Shown here: piece by piece, positions 1-6,086 of the stretch
How the letters are laid out: the number at the start of each line of letters is the position of its first letter
How positions within the stretch are numbered: position 1 is the first letter of the stretch
NCBI GenBank assembly: GCA_016281475.1
Contig: JAEEIS010000010.1
Location: 1 to 10,104 of the forward strand
Direction of reading: 5' to 3'
Length of the DNA stretch: 10,104 nt
Origin: Bacteroidales bacterium
GTDB lineage: Bacteria; Bacteroidota; Bacteroidia; Bacteroidales; P3
Position numbers and translations under genes: made by a program
The notes under the pieces: generated by a model
The model's database searches: none
Told to the model about the DNA's origin: nothing
What the model saw: the letters and a program-made list of their open reading frames with translations, nothing else

Positions 1-2
1 AG

Positions 3-128
3 CTTTATGAGATAGCCCCCTACGCCTGTGGCATACAGAGCATCGTGCTGCCCATCTTTTGGCTATCAAAGCATACACCTCTCACCCCCTACGCCAAAGA
101 GCTCTTCGGCGATGGCTGCTCACTATAA
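3..128 (+). CDS. C-terminal end of a DUF3298 (RsiV-like) domain protein, 5' truncated by window edge
   Basis: Only the last 41 codons are present; the frame enters from the left edge and stops at TAA 126-128. The motif YEIAPYACGIQ, followed by a short beta-like stretch (IVLPIF) and TPYAKELFG, resembles the conserved end of DUF3298 domains, where a P-Y-E-I-A-x-Y-A-x-G segment precedes the final strand and helix. That domain occurs in RsiV-type anti-sigma factors and in many secreted or lipoprotein Bacteroidetes proteins of unknown role. The assignment rests on motif memory over a short fragment, so the family is likely but the full architecture is not visible. The gene converges on the DUF4332 gene. 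Confidence 0.55.
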   Translation, partial: LYEIAPYACGIQSIVLPIFWLSKHTPLTPYAKELFGDGCSL

Positions 129-131
129 AAA

Positions 132-182
132 GTGAAAATTGAAATCATTGCGGCGAGTTTCTGCAATAATTTCAATTTTCAC
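132..182. terminator. AT-rich hairpin between convergent genes, probable bidirectional terminator
   Basis: Positions 132-145 (GTGAAAATTGAAAT) and 169-182 are perfect reverse complements. After one mismatch (146/168) a further 4 bp pair (147-150 with 164-167) around a 13-nt loop. The hairpin fills the gap between two convergent stop codons (126-128 plus, 197-199 minus), so termination from both sides is the simplest reading. There is no clean T-tract. The right arm core TTTCAATTTTCA (170-181) is repeated at 184-195, so the left arm could pair with either copy. Confidence 0.5.
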
Positions 183-196
183 CTTTCAATTTTCAA

Positions 197-604
197 TTAA
201 TACTCCACCTTCGGCTCCATCTCCTTGGCCTGCGCCACCATCTTCTCAATCTCCTTCACCGAGGGGACGCGGTTGACCAGGTTCTTCTGGGCGTTCACCT
301 CCTCCATCTTGGCTTGGAGGTTGGCGGGCACACGATGGCGGAACTCCTTGATAGTATCCACACCAGCAGCCTCGAGCAGCTCGGCAAACTGGCCTGCCAC
401 ACCGTGGATGCGGAACAGGTCGGCATGGTTGGTCCACTTCAAGATAAGTTTCTCACTAATACCAGTGGCCTCAGCTATCTTTTTGCGGCCGGCACGGGTA
501 GCGCATTTTTCCAGCAGGTCGTCAGTAGTCTTCACTGCGGCCTCGTTCAGCTTGGCGGCATAAACATCGCCAATGCCTTCAATGTCGATAATCTTGTAAG
601 CCAT
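197..604 (-). CDS. DUF4332 domain-containing helix-hairpin-helix protein
   Basis: A 135-residue soluble protein. Its N-terminus IIDIEGIGDVYAAKLNEA is a classic helix-hairpin-helix opening (I.GIG..YA.KL). A second helical pair follows around residues 60-95, with HGVAGQFAELLEAAGVDTIKEF. This is the layout of DUF4332, where paired HhH-like units resemble those of DNA-binding and repair proteins; a molecular role has not been established as far as I know. The length is typical and the protein looks intact. The ATG at 604 is the only good start, in an A/T-rich leader. It is monocistronic: 96 bp separate it from the upstream gene on the same strand. DNA or nucleic-acid binding is inferred from the fold only. 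Confidence 0.85.
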   Translation of the reverse strand: MAYKIIDIEGIGDVYAAKLNEAAVKTTDDLLEKCATRAGRKKIAEATGISEKLILKWTNHADLFRIHGVAGQFAELLEAAGVDTIKEFRHRVPANLQAKMEEVNAQKNLVNRVPSVKEIEKMVAQAKEMEPKVEY

Positions 605-630
605 AATGTAATATTTTAATGGGTTTTACT

Positions 631-648
631 GCGATAACGCAATATCGC
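631..648. other. Small inverted repeat between minus-strand genes
   Basis: GCGATA (631-636) and TATCGC (643-648) form a 6-bp stem with a 6-nt loop. It lies between the end of the gene at 701 and the start at 604, in the only intergenic space there. It could be a weak terminator for the upstream operon or an operator of the DUF4332 gene. No T-tract or promoter match decides between these. Confidence 0.25.
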
Positions 649-700
649 CTCATTTATTGCCCGTTCACGCAGAAAATATCGAAACAGGCAAGATGCATTA

Positions 701-1216
701 TCACTGTTCTGCTACGATATACGTCCTGTATTTAGGAGCCGTTGGCGGCTGCCAACCCGCAATAGCCTTCTGAATCAAATTACATTCCTCACGCGTTTCA
801 GCGACAATGCCTATCACCAAATTCTCCGGCTCCTCCATTATATCCCTGCCCATGACAATCTCATTCTGTGGGAAACACACCTTTGCCTTCTGCCTTGCCC
901 CTACCAGCCAGCGTTCTATCTCCATCACACGTCTGCCGGTCTTCGAAGCAAGCCATTTCATATCGTCCTTTATCTCCCCCAACTCAGCCATGCAATCCGC
1001 ATACAACGCTGCATCCATCCTTTCCCTATTGGATTCTATCACCTCTGCCACCTCCTCGCAATCCCTACTCGTAGTCAGTTCCCTATCCACCGACCCAATC
1101 CCAAACACCGCCAACTCCCCGTGCACCTCATCCGACAGCCACGTGTGAAACATCTGCTCCACATCCCACAGGATAAGGTTCTCCTTCAATCTTTGTATAA
1201 AAATCTCCTTGTCCAT
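701..1216 (-). CDS. Uncharacterised soluble protein, last gene of a four-gene run
   Basis: A 171-residue acidic protein with no signal peptide, membrane segment or family signature that I recognise. The N-terminal two thirds reads as mostly helical (for example residues 55-105, rich in E, R, M and A). The C-terminal third looks mixed alpha/beta, with ENLVIGIVAETREECNLIQKAI followed by a strand-like YRTYIVA. Its ATG at 1216 shares one base with the stop of the upstream secreted-protein gene (TAATG arrangement), so translational coupling is likely and the start is well fixed. It is probably made together with the exported and TPR proteins upstream, but the sequence gives no function. Confidence 0.7.
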   Translation of the reverse strand: MDKEIFIQRLKENLILWDVEQMFHTWLSDEVHGELAVFGIGSVDRELTTSRDCEEVAEVIESNRERMDAALYADCMAELGEIKDDMKWLASKTGRRVMEIERWLVGARQKAKVCFPQNEIVMGRDIMEEPENLVIGIVAETREECNLIQKAIAGWQPPTAPKYRTYIVAEQ

Positions 1217-1848
1217 TAACTTTTATGATGCTGCCGGATGGTCTTGAGATGTCCAGAACCCTGCCTTAAAATGTCAAGATTGGGAACAAGACCTCCATTC
1301 TGGTCCGGGTCTTCATAATTATCCAAGTCGAAAAACTCTGTACGGATATTCCCTTTGTCAAAGATAATACGGATTATCTTGAAGAACTCCTCGCTACCAT
1401 ATACTTCCCACTGCTGAGCCATCATCGCCTCCTTGTCCCAACGCTCTACCTGCGACACCATGCTTTCCACAAATATCTTGGTGTCATACCACTCAACCAC
1501 TTCGTCCCATTCCGACCTGTTAACGTCAACATCATATTCTTCATCCCTTTCAGCATACATAGTATGATTCTCTTCCCACCAAATAAATGAATATTGGAAC
1601 TTGTGAGACCAAAACATATAACAATCCTCCGACCACAAAGAAACCACCTCAATGGCGTATATCGTGTCCCCGTCCAAATCACACGGCACATCTCTCAAAT
1701 AAACAGACTGCAAAGAATCCAATTCATACTCCCCAGCATGACACTTATTAATCATCGGAACAAGGTCAATAGTATTCTGAGCATAAACTGTATTCACACC
1801 AACTGCCAACAACAAACAGAGACCAAAACCAAGACAAAATGCTTTCAT
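1216..1848 (-). CDS. Exported protein with Sec signal peptide, unknown function
   Basis: 210 residues. The N-terminus has Lys2, a hydrophobic core at residues 3-18 and a signal peptidase I site V-Y-A at 21-23 before Gln24, so the mature protein should be periplasmic or secreted. The mature part is rich in Trp, Tyr, Asp and Glu (a WSHKFQYSFIWWEE stretch near residues 79-92, then several acidic patches). It has three early cysteines (about residues 36, 56 and 76) that might form disulphides. I do not recognise a family. The start at 1848 is an ATG 8 bp after the TPR gene stop, and the end overlaps the next gene by one base, so it sits inside an operon. Confidence 0.7.
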   Translation of the reverse strand: MKAFCLGFGLCLLLAVGVNTVYAQNTIDLVPMINKCHAGEYELDSLQSVYLRDVPCDLDGDTIYAIEVVSLWSEDCYMFWSHKFQYSFIWWEENHTMYAERDEEYDVDVNRSEWDEVVEWYDTKIFVESMVSQVERWDKEAMMAQQWEVYGSEEFFKIIRIIFDKGNIRTEFFDLDNYEDPDQNGGLVPNLDILRQGSGHLKTIRQHHKS

Positions 1849-1856
1849 AATTAGTA

Positions 1857-2534
1857 TTATTTCTTACATTCATGGCACATCGCCAAATACTGCTCCGCCA
1901 ATTCTCGGGTGGCATCGTCGGGGTCGTGGTCAAGCACATACTTCAATTCCTCCTCTGCCTCGCCTACACGGTCAAGATTAAGGTAGTAAGCAGCGCGGTT
2001 TACGTATGCCAACAAGAAGTCGGGGTCTATCTCGATGGACTTCTCTATATCAGCCATCGCCTGCTCATGGCGACCCAACATACCGTAGGCGCTACCCCGG
2101 CTGCAATAAGCCTGCGCGTAGTCGGGATTCAGCTCTATCGCCTTTGTGAAGTCGGGAATCGCCTGCTCGTACTGCCCCTGCTTATAGCGCAAATAACCGC
2201 GATTGTTATATGCTTCCGCCCGTTTGGGACACAGACGTATTGCCTGCTCGAAATCCGCCAACGCCCGCTCCATATCACCCAACGCATCGTAAGCAATACC
2301 GCGATTCAGATACACGATGCCGTCACGCGGATTTAATGCCAACGACTCGCTGAAAAGCTCCACCTGCCTCTCCGGATGCTCATCATCCCAATACGCCAAG
2401 TAAAACAAATTCTCCGCCTCTTTCTCCGCCCGTCTCTTTGCCCCATACCGCACTCCCCGCGTCTCGAACCGCAGCGACCCGATAGTGACAACCCACCTCC
2501 TCGGAGACCTATGTACATTGCGATGATACTTCAT
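1857..2534 (-). CDS. Tetratricopeptide repeat (TPR) protein
   Basis: 225 residues. After a basic N-terminal segment (residues 1-40, many Arg/Lys) there are four consecutive 34-residue TPR units at about 72-105, 106-139, 140-173 and 174-207. They show the usual W/Y..G..(Y/A)...G....A...F..A(I/L)...P pattern, for example YNNRGYLRYKQGQYEQAI and the linker AIELNPDYAQAY. A partial helix pair at 41-71 may be a fifth, degenerate unit. TPR arrays form protein-protein interaction surfaces. No signal peptide or catalytic domain is visible, so it is probably a cytoplasmic scaffold or adaptor, with an unknown partner. The ATG at 2534 overlaps the upstream stop as ATGA, which supports this start. Confidence 0.85.
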   Translation of the reverse strand: MKYHRNVHRSPRRWVVTIGSLRFETRGVRYGAKRRAEKEAENLFYLAYWDDEHPERQVELFSESLALNPRDGIVYLNRGIAYDALGDMERALADFEQAIRLCPKRAEAYNNRGYLRYKQGQYEQAIPDFTKAIELNPDYAQAYCSRGSAYGMLGRHEQAMADIEKSIEIDPDFLLAYVNRAAYYLNLDRVGEAEEELKYVLDHDPDDATRELAEQYLAMCHECKK

Positions 2535-2713
2535 AGTTTACTGGTATTATTTTTTATTACTTTTGCCATCCGCATAAGCTCTTCAGTATCTATTTCTTCC
2601 AACACCACTTCCTCGGGGGCAAGGTCGAGAAGGAACTGCATGTAGTTGGGGAGGGTGAGCAGATTCCTATCACGTCCGATATTGTAGTCACCGAATTTGA
2701 TAAAGTGTTTCAC
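2531..2713 (-). CDS. Small uncharacterised protein, GTG start uncertain, possible 5'-truncated remnant
   Basis: A 60-residue frame with a GTG at 2713 as its first plausible start; there is no in-frame ATG before Met25. The frame stays open further upstream to a TAG at 2813-2815, adding about 33 codons without any ATG. The true protein may therefore use an unusual start, or it may be the tail of a longer gene that has lost its 5' end. The C-terminal half is acidic and helical (LAPEEVVLEEIDTEELMRMAKVI). The stop overlaps the TPR gene start by 4 bp (ATGA), the best evidence that it is really translated. I recognise no family. Confidence 0.5.
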   Translation of the reverse strand: MKHFIKFGDYNIGRDRNLLTLPNYMQFLLDLAPEEVVLEEIDTEELMRMAKVIKNNTSKL

Positions 2714-2739
2714 ACCGTACTTATCGGAATGTTTTGTTA

Positions 2740-2807
2740 TTTTTCCAGCGAGTTTTCCATTCCCACCGTCGTTTTTCCAGCGACTATTCGTGGTGCAACG
2801 ACTATTC
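2740..2807. repeat. Cluster of short direct repeats between the lipoprotein gene and the small ORF
   Basis: TTTTTCCAGCGA occurs at 2740-2751 and 2772-2783 (32 bp apart). The shorter core TTTTCCA occurs again at 2753-2759. CGACTATTC occurs at 2781-2789 and 2799-2807 (18 bp apart). The two repeat families interlock. No promoter box is recognisable in the segment. It could be replication slippage in a decaying gene or a regulator-binding region. Confidence 0.5.
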
Positions 2808-3158
2808 CTTTTCTACATAATCGAAAATATCAATGACTCCGGCTTCTTCTTTGATATCAAGGGCTGGAACATATTCTACCATTCTTGTAGTGCCACTTGT
2901 TTTCTCGACATAGAAATACACAAATGCGCCCGTATAACTGCGGAACACCACTTGATACTCCGTCTCTGTCTCTTCCCCCATTTCTACATACATCATGGAA
3001 GGATTATCCTCCGCCATGCTCCAGTCATACGCGCTATGGCAATAGTTGCTTACGCCCTCGTATGCCATCTCTGCAGTTATTTCACTTTTTGTGGCGTTGG
3101 TGTTGCATGAGCAGAAAAACAACACTGCCAATACGATAAAAAAGGTAATATGCTTCAT
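2802..3158 (-). CDS. Small predicted lipoprotein
   Basis: 118 residues from the ATG at 3158; a TTG nine bases further up is possible but less likely. The N-terminus MKHITFFIVLAVLFFCSC is a lipoprotein signal with the acylated residue probably the second cysteine (Cys18), preceded by Ser. Export and outer-membrane anchoring are therefore likely. The mature domain (about 100 residues) alternates strand-like segments (YQVVFRSYTGAFVYFYVEK, TRMVEYVPAL) and ends with an acidic tail. I do not recognise a family. The fold looks like one small beta-rich domain. It is 88 bp upstream of the next minus-strand gene, with repeats between them. Confidence 0.7.
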   Translation of the reverse strand: MKHITFFIVLAVLFFCSCNTNATKSEITAEMAYEGVSNYCHSAYDWSMAEDNPSMMYVEMGEETETEYQVVFRSYTGAFVYFYVEKTSGTTRMVEYVPALDIKEEAGVIDIFDYVEKE

Positions 3159-3229
3159 GATTCTCAAATTATATTTTCAGCAAAAATCACATCTTCGGCG
3201 TTCTTGTACATCAAGGGAATGTCGTTCTA

Positions 3230-3430
3230 CTATGTTTCTAATTCACGAAGCAGGTCAGTGAGAATATACTCGTCACTTTGTAGCTGGAGACCGCTGTCGG
3301 GATTGGTAAGCAGGGCATAGGTATGTGAATTGTAAAGGATGTCTAGAGCTCGCTCGACGTCGATGCCGAGGCGGTCAGTAAGCAAAGCGACTATTCGACC
3401 TTCTTTGCGCCAAAGGACTTGGTCTCTCAT
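3230..3430 (-). CDS. Small third protein of the DUF3791/DUF3990 module
   Basis: 66 residues, probably all helical, ending in ALDILYNSHTYALLTNPDSGLQ and a helix YILTDLLRELE. The segment from about residue 10 onward matches the orphan protein at 5853-6071 over its whole length: shared YNSH, L.(N/D)P..GL, QS..Y and LL.EL. Small proteins of this type commonly follow DUF3990 genes in gut Firmicutes and Bacteroidetes; I am not certain which domain name databases give it. Its ATG overlaps the DUF3990 stop as ATGA (3427-3430), so the two should be coupled in translation. By gene position and size an antitoxin or chaperone-like partner is inferred, not shown. Confidence 0.75.
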   Translation of the reverse strand: MRDQVLWRKEGRIVALLTDRLGIDVERALDILYNSHTYALLTNPDSGLQLQSDEYILTDLLRELET

Positions 3431-3933
3431 TGTTGGACTCCTTTCTCCACAGGCTCCGTGGTAATAAAACGCAGACAGTTGTCAACAATAGCCTGACGAC
3501 TGATGCACATTTGGTGTGTCGGTTTAGCAAAACGTAGTTGGCCGATAGCTTGTTCTGCTGTGATGCGACCAGCATAGTAGTCCTCAACGGTGTCGATAAC
3601 CTGGTCGTTAGCCACGCCACCCTCAATGATGTCGTAGCTTTTCCATGGTTCCTCACCCCGACGACTACTAACAATGAAGTCTAGCCACTCTTGGTCATAG
3701 TGCTCAAGTCGGAGGCGACGTACATCAGTAGGCAAGACTTCTTCATTAAACTCATACGTGGTGAGTAACGGTGTATCAACGGCACGAATAACACATACAC
3801 GCTTGGCCCAACGCTCTGCCTGTTCACGAATACTTGTCACATAAAATCCAGGGCCGAAGTCAAGTTCACGGCGACCAACACCAGTAAGTGGTGATGGTAC
3901 ACCGACATATGAACCATGATAAAGCGTTATCAT
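3427..3933 (-). CDS. DUF3990 protein, predicted ADP-ribosyltransferase-fold effector
   Basis: 168 residues with the DUF3990 hallmarks: LYHGS near the N-terminus (residues 4-8), DFGPGFYVTS at 25-34, the helix REQAERWAK at 36-44, and a C-terminal HQMCISRQAIVDNCLRFI at 140-157. From memory DUF3990 is grouped with ADP-ribosyltransferase folds. Under that reading His6, Tyr31 and Gln141 are candidates for the H-Y-(E/Q) active-site triad, all present here. NAD-dependent modification or binding is inferred. The middle region (SYDIIEGGVANDQV, 99-112) is also a familiar part of the family. It is flanked by two tiny genes with 4-bp overlaps on both sides, the organisation of a toxin with partners. No signal peptide is present, so it should act in the cytoplasm. 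Confidence 0.82.
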   Translation of the reverse strand: MITLYHGSYVGVPSPLTGVGRRELDFGPGFYVTSIREQAERWAKRVCVIRAVDTPLLTTYEFNEEVLPTDVRRLRLEHYDQEWLDFIVSSRRGEEPWKSYDIIEGGVANDQVIDTVEDYYAGRITAEQAIGQLRFAKPTHQMCISRQAIVDNCLRFITTEPVEKGVQQ

Positions 3934-4166
3934 TGCTGATCTCCTTCCTTTGCATCCCAGTTCTTAAGAGCCTCCTGCACGTTCCACACTACGCCGTCAA
4001 TGCTCTCGGCATGCAGCGTGTCGTAGCAGTCTATCAGCAGTCGACGCACCAGCCCATGTTGCTTAAGACGATTGTGCAACTCAGTAGCCGTGATTCCCAT
4101 GCGCTGTGCAGTTGCTCCAATAGCCAGCGTAATAAACTGAGCTTGCTGTATAGACATTGTTGCCAT
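3930..4166 (-). CDS. DUF3791 domain protein
   Basis: 78 residues. The pattern QFITLAIGATAQRMGITATELHNRLKQHGLVRRLLIDCYDTLHAESIDGVVWNVQEAL fits DUF3791: a first helix, an (x)ELxxxxxxxGL helix, then the (L)xxxYDxLHxxs signature and a final helix. DUF3791 proteins are small, helical and recurrently placed before DUF3990 genes; their biochemical role is not established. The ATG at 4166 gives MATMSI, and Met4 is a second possible start. The stop overlaps the DUF3990 ATG by 4 bp. It is first in its trio, 60 bp downstream of the ATPase cassette on the same strand, so read-through from that cassette is possible. An antitoxin or regulator role is inferred. Confidence 0.78.
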   Translation of the reverse strand: MATMSIQQAQFITLAIGATAQRMGITATELHNRLKQHGLVRRLLIDCYDTLHAESIDGVVWNVQEALKNWDAKEGDQQ

Positions 4167-4226
4167 ATCTTTATCTTTTCTAATTTGTGACCAGTCTTTC
4201 TCTCCGTTTTATTAATCGATTGGGTT

Positions 4227-4469
4227 CTACTGTTTCAATATTGATGAGTTCTCCAATATTGTAAGGGTGTATTCCTCATTCGAGAACCCAAGTTTATTAA
4301 GGGCTTTGATTTCTTTCTCCCGTAGAAGTTGTCGTAATTCCTTTTCTACATCATTGACAGAGCATCTCATCTCTCTAGAAATATCCCCAATATTAATATC
4401 GAGGTATCTACTCTTCGAATCTTTAACTTTCCTATTAAGAATTGCCTTTAACTGATTTAGATTTCCCAT
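4227..4469 (-). CDS. Small predicted winged-helix-like protein in the ATPase cassette
   Basis: 80 residues, Lys/Glu rich. Residues 22-60 read as a helix-turn-helix followed by another helix: LDINIGDISREMRCSVNDVEKELRQLLREKEIKAL. ISREMRCSVNDVEKELRQL resembles the ISxxLxxSxxxVxxxLxxL pattern of winged-helix DNA-binding proteins. It follows the ATPase gene after 12 bp and is AT-rich like it, so it belongs to the same cassette. A DNA-binding accessory role in replication or regulation is inferred. I cannot name a family. Confidence 0.6.
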   Translation of the reverse strand: MGNLNQLKAILNRKVKDSKSRYLDINIGDISREMRCSVNDVEKELRQLLREKEIKALNKLGFSNEEYTLTILENSSILKQ

Positions 4470-4481
4470 ATTCGTAATTGT

Positions 4482-5432
4482 CTAAAGGTTATTTGCGATT
4501 GCGTAATCCACAACGATGTCGCGTCTGAGCGACAATGCGCTTGCTATTTCTGTGTATGACATATCCTCACTACTGAGCATCCTGACAAGTTCAATCTCCA
4601 TTTCAGGAGTAATCTCGGTGAGCCAAAGATCGTCATTATACGGATTGATGTGAGCATCCTCGTCAATCATGCCCACATACTGCATACACAAGTATGGTTC
4701 AGCCGTTATCTTGACAGTCATTACATCCGACAATTTCTCACCTATTCTGTTCTTGATTTGCTTAATATATTTGGTGTCCTTTCCAATCTGTGACGGCGTA
4801 ATTGCAAACGCGCTATCGACAAAGTTTATTATCATCTTCGACCCACCAAGGTCATTATCTGTTATCGGCGTTTTAGGTTTACGTTTCGGACAATGAGCAA
4901 TGAGAAGAATTGTAAGTCCAAATCTGTCTTTAATGGTTTTTAGTTCGGAAATCAAACCGCGCATCTTCGTGGCACTAAAGATGCTGCCAAAACCATTTGT
5001 GATGTTGTCAATAATAATAAACTTTGGCGGATTTGTTTCGCTCTGCTGCAATATGATTGACGACTTTACTGCCGCAAATATCTTGGCCTCATTTCCTCCT
5101 AGTACATTCACTTCAGCTCGACGGTAACTTCTTGGGATAAATTCACCGGCATTACGATAACGATTGGCAAATTGCCTTGCCGTCATTTCCATGTCAATAT
5201 ATAGTGACGGAATGTTGGGGGATGTCATTCCCGGCCAATCATGTCCGCCACCGCTCACAAAGAAAGCAATATCGTTAGCGAGAATAGACTTTCCTGTATT
5301 GCTGTCACCAAAGAGAATCCCTAATTCGCCCTCGTAAAGGTATCGTCCCCATATTTGACGAGGCTCTTCATTCTCGCTGGCTGAAAGTATGTCGAGACCA
5401 GATTGTGTCTTTACTAAATCCGTTATTGCCAT
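4482..5432 (-). CDS. RecA-fold AAA ATPase, RepA/DnaB-helicase-like, of mobile-element type
   Basis: 316 residues. Walker A is GDSNTGKS (42-49) and Walker B is FIIIDN (138-143) after a hydrophobic strand. A sensor-like strand LTILLIAHCPK spans 173-183, and the GGSKMIINFVDSAFAI segment (196-211) is characteristic of RepA-type hexameric replicative helicases (AAA_25/RecA-like). The C-terminus (MSYTEIASALSLRRDIVVDYAI, 291-312) looks like a helix-turn-helix. Such proteins occur in plasmids, prophages and mobilisable elements as replication helicases or initiator partners. Here there is no primase, relaxase or integrase beside it, so it is probably part of a degraded or minimal element. The ATG at 5432 is 3 bp from the upstream stop. 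Base composition is clearly AT-richer than the surrounding genes, which fits horizontal acquisition. Confidence 0.82.
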   Translation of the reverse strand: MAITDLVKTQSGLDILSASENEEPRQIWGRYLYEGELGILFGDSNTGKSILANDIAFFVSGGGHDWPGMTSPNIPSLYIDMEMTARQFANRYRNAGEFIPRSYRRAEVNVLGGNEAKIFAAVKSSIILQQSETNPPKFIIIDNITNGFGSIFSATKMRGLISELKTIKDRFGLTILLIAHCPKRKPKTPITDNDLGGSKMIINFVDSAFAITPSQIGKDTKYIKQIKNRIGEKLSDVMTVKITAEPYLCMQYVGMIDEDAHINPYNDDLWLTEITPEMEIELVRMLSSEDMSYTEIASALSLRRDIVVDYAIANNL

Positions 5433-5435
5433 AAT

Positions 5436-5762
5436 TTATTCTATTACTGATTTTATGCCTGTGATAGCAGATTCAATATCAAGTGCAGCCTCTTTTAGAG
5501 TCCAGTTTGAACAATCAAGTTTCTCAAAGCGTGAAGAAAGTTGCAATCCTTCCGGTAGCTTTTCATAAATATCCATACCTGCGTCTGCCATCTGCTCAAC
5601 AATTTTCTGCTGCTCAGCTAACGTTCTCACCACCTGAATAAGAATTGCACGACTCTCTTTGTTAAGGATTGTCATACCAGTATTATTTGATTCTTTCACC
5701 ATCGGCGGTTTATTTTGAAAAAAAGGTAATTTTATTGTCATACCCATATTGAATTTCACCAT
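5436..5762 (-). CDS. Uncharacterised small protein upstream of the ATPase
   Basis: 108 residues from the ATG at 5762. The frame is open further to a GTG at 5816, and a downstream ATG at 5675 would give about 79 residues. The C-terminal part (AILIQVVRTLAEQQKIVEQM, then FEKLDCSNWTLKEAALDIESAITGI) is helical with a likely coiled coil and looks like the conserved core. The first 30 residues are low in helical character and may be leader sequence. The DNA around the two ATGs is duplicated, so the true start is uncertain. Three base pairs separate its stop from the ATPase ATG, so the two are co-translated. It may be a partner of the ATPase. I recognise no family. Confidence 0.6.
   Translation of the reverse strand: MVKFNMGMTIKLPFFQNKPPMVKESNNTGMTILNKESRAILIQVVRTLAEQQKIVEQMADAGMDIYEKLPEGLQLSSRFEKLDCSNWTLKEAALDIESAITGIKSVIE
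5668..5750. repeat. Direct repeat around two alternative start codons
   Basis: ATTGTCATACCAGTATT (5668-5684) and ATTGTCATACCCATATT (5734-5750) match at 15 of 17 positions and are exactly 66 bp (22 codons) apart. On the minus strand each copy contains an in-frame ATG preceded by GGT, encoding N-x-G-M-T-I in both. This could be a duplicated translation start or a pair of protein-binding sites inside the 5' end of the gene. Confidence 0.6.
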
Positions 5763-5852
5763 TATTAACGTCAATCCCTCGAAATTATTGCCCTTCCGCC
5801 AAACAAAAACCTCCACCCATTCAATGAGGGAGCAAACCCGATAGACGTGATA

Positions 5853-6071
5853 TCAGGCTGACAACTCGTCCAGCAAGTAGCTGTATACATACCCCGACGA
5901 CTGAAAGTATAGGCCTGTCTTGGGGTCGCTCAATTTTTCAAAAAGATGTGAGTTATAGACCTTGTCAAAAGCATCCTGCATGGATAGACCACGTTCCTCC
6001 ATCAAGCGGGAAATCATGTCCTTCACGATGTCCTCTTTCATGTTTTGGAATTCCACCTGCGAAACGTTCAT
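5853..6071 (-). CDS. Orphan paralogue of the third protein of the DUF3990 module
   Basis: 72 residues, helical. The stretch IVKDMISRLMEERGLSMQDAFDKVYNSHLFEKLSDPKTGLYFQSSGYVYSYLLDEL aligns end to end with the protein at 3230-3430 (shared A.D..YNSH, L.(N/D)P..GL, QS..Y, LL.EL). No DUF3990 or DUF3791 gene lies beside it. It starts 15 bp after the stop of the broken KilA-N gene and is likely read from that gene's promoter. It may be a leftover of a second module or a free-standing antitoxin-like protein able to interfere with the complete module 2.4 kb away; that is inference. The ATG at 6071 is in a good A-rich context. Confidence 0.72.
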   Translation of the reverse strand: MNVSQVEFQNMKEDIVKDMISRLMEERGLSMQDAFDKVYNSHLFEKLSDPKTGLYFQSSGYVYSYLLDELSA

Positions 6072-6086
6072 ATCTTCACGAGTTTG

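Noticed and set aside
3165..3167. TTG start for the lipoprotein
   Set aside because: An ATG nine bases downstream gives a normal Met-Lys signal peptide start.
4155..4166. ATGGCAACAATG shared by the DUF3791 gene start and the antitoxin start at 6990-7001
   Set aside because: A 12-bp match at two start codons encoding M-A-T-M; the proteins are otherwise unrelated, so common start-site bias explains it.
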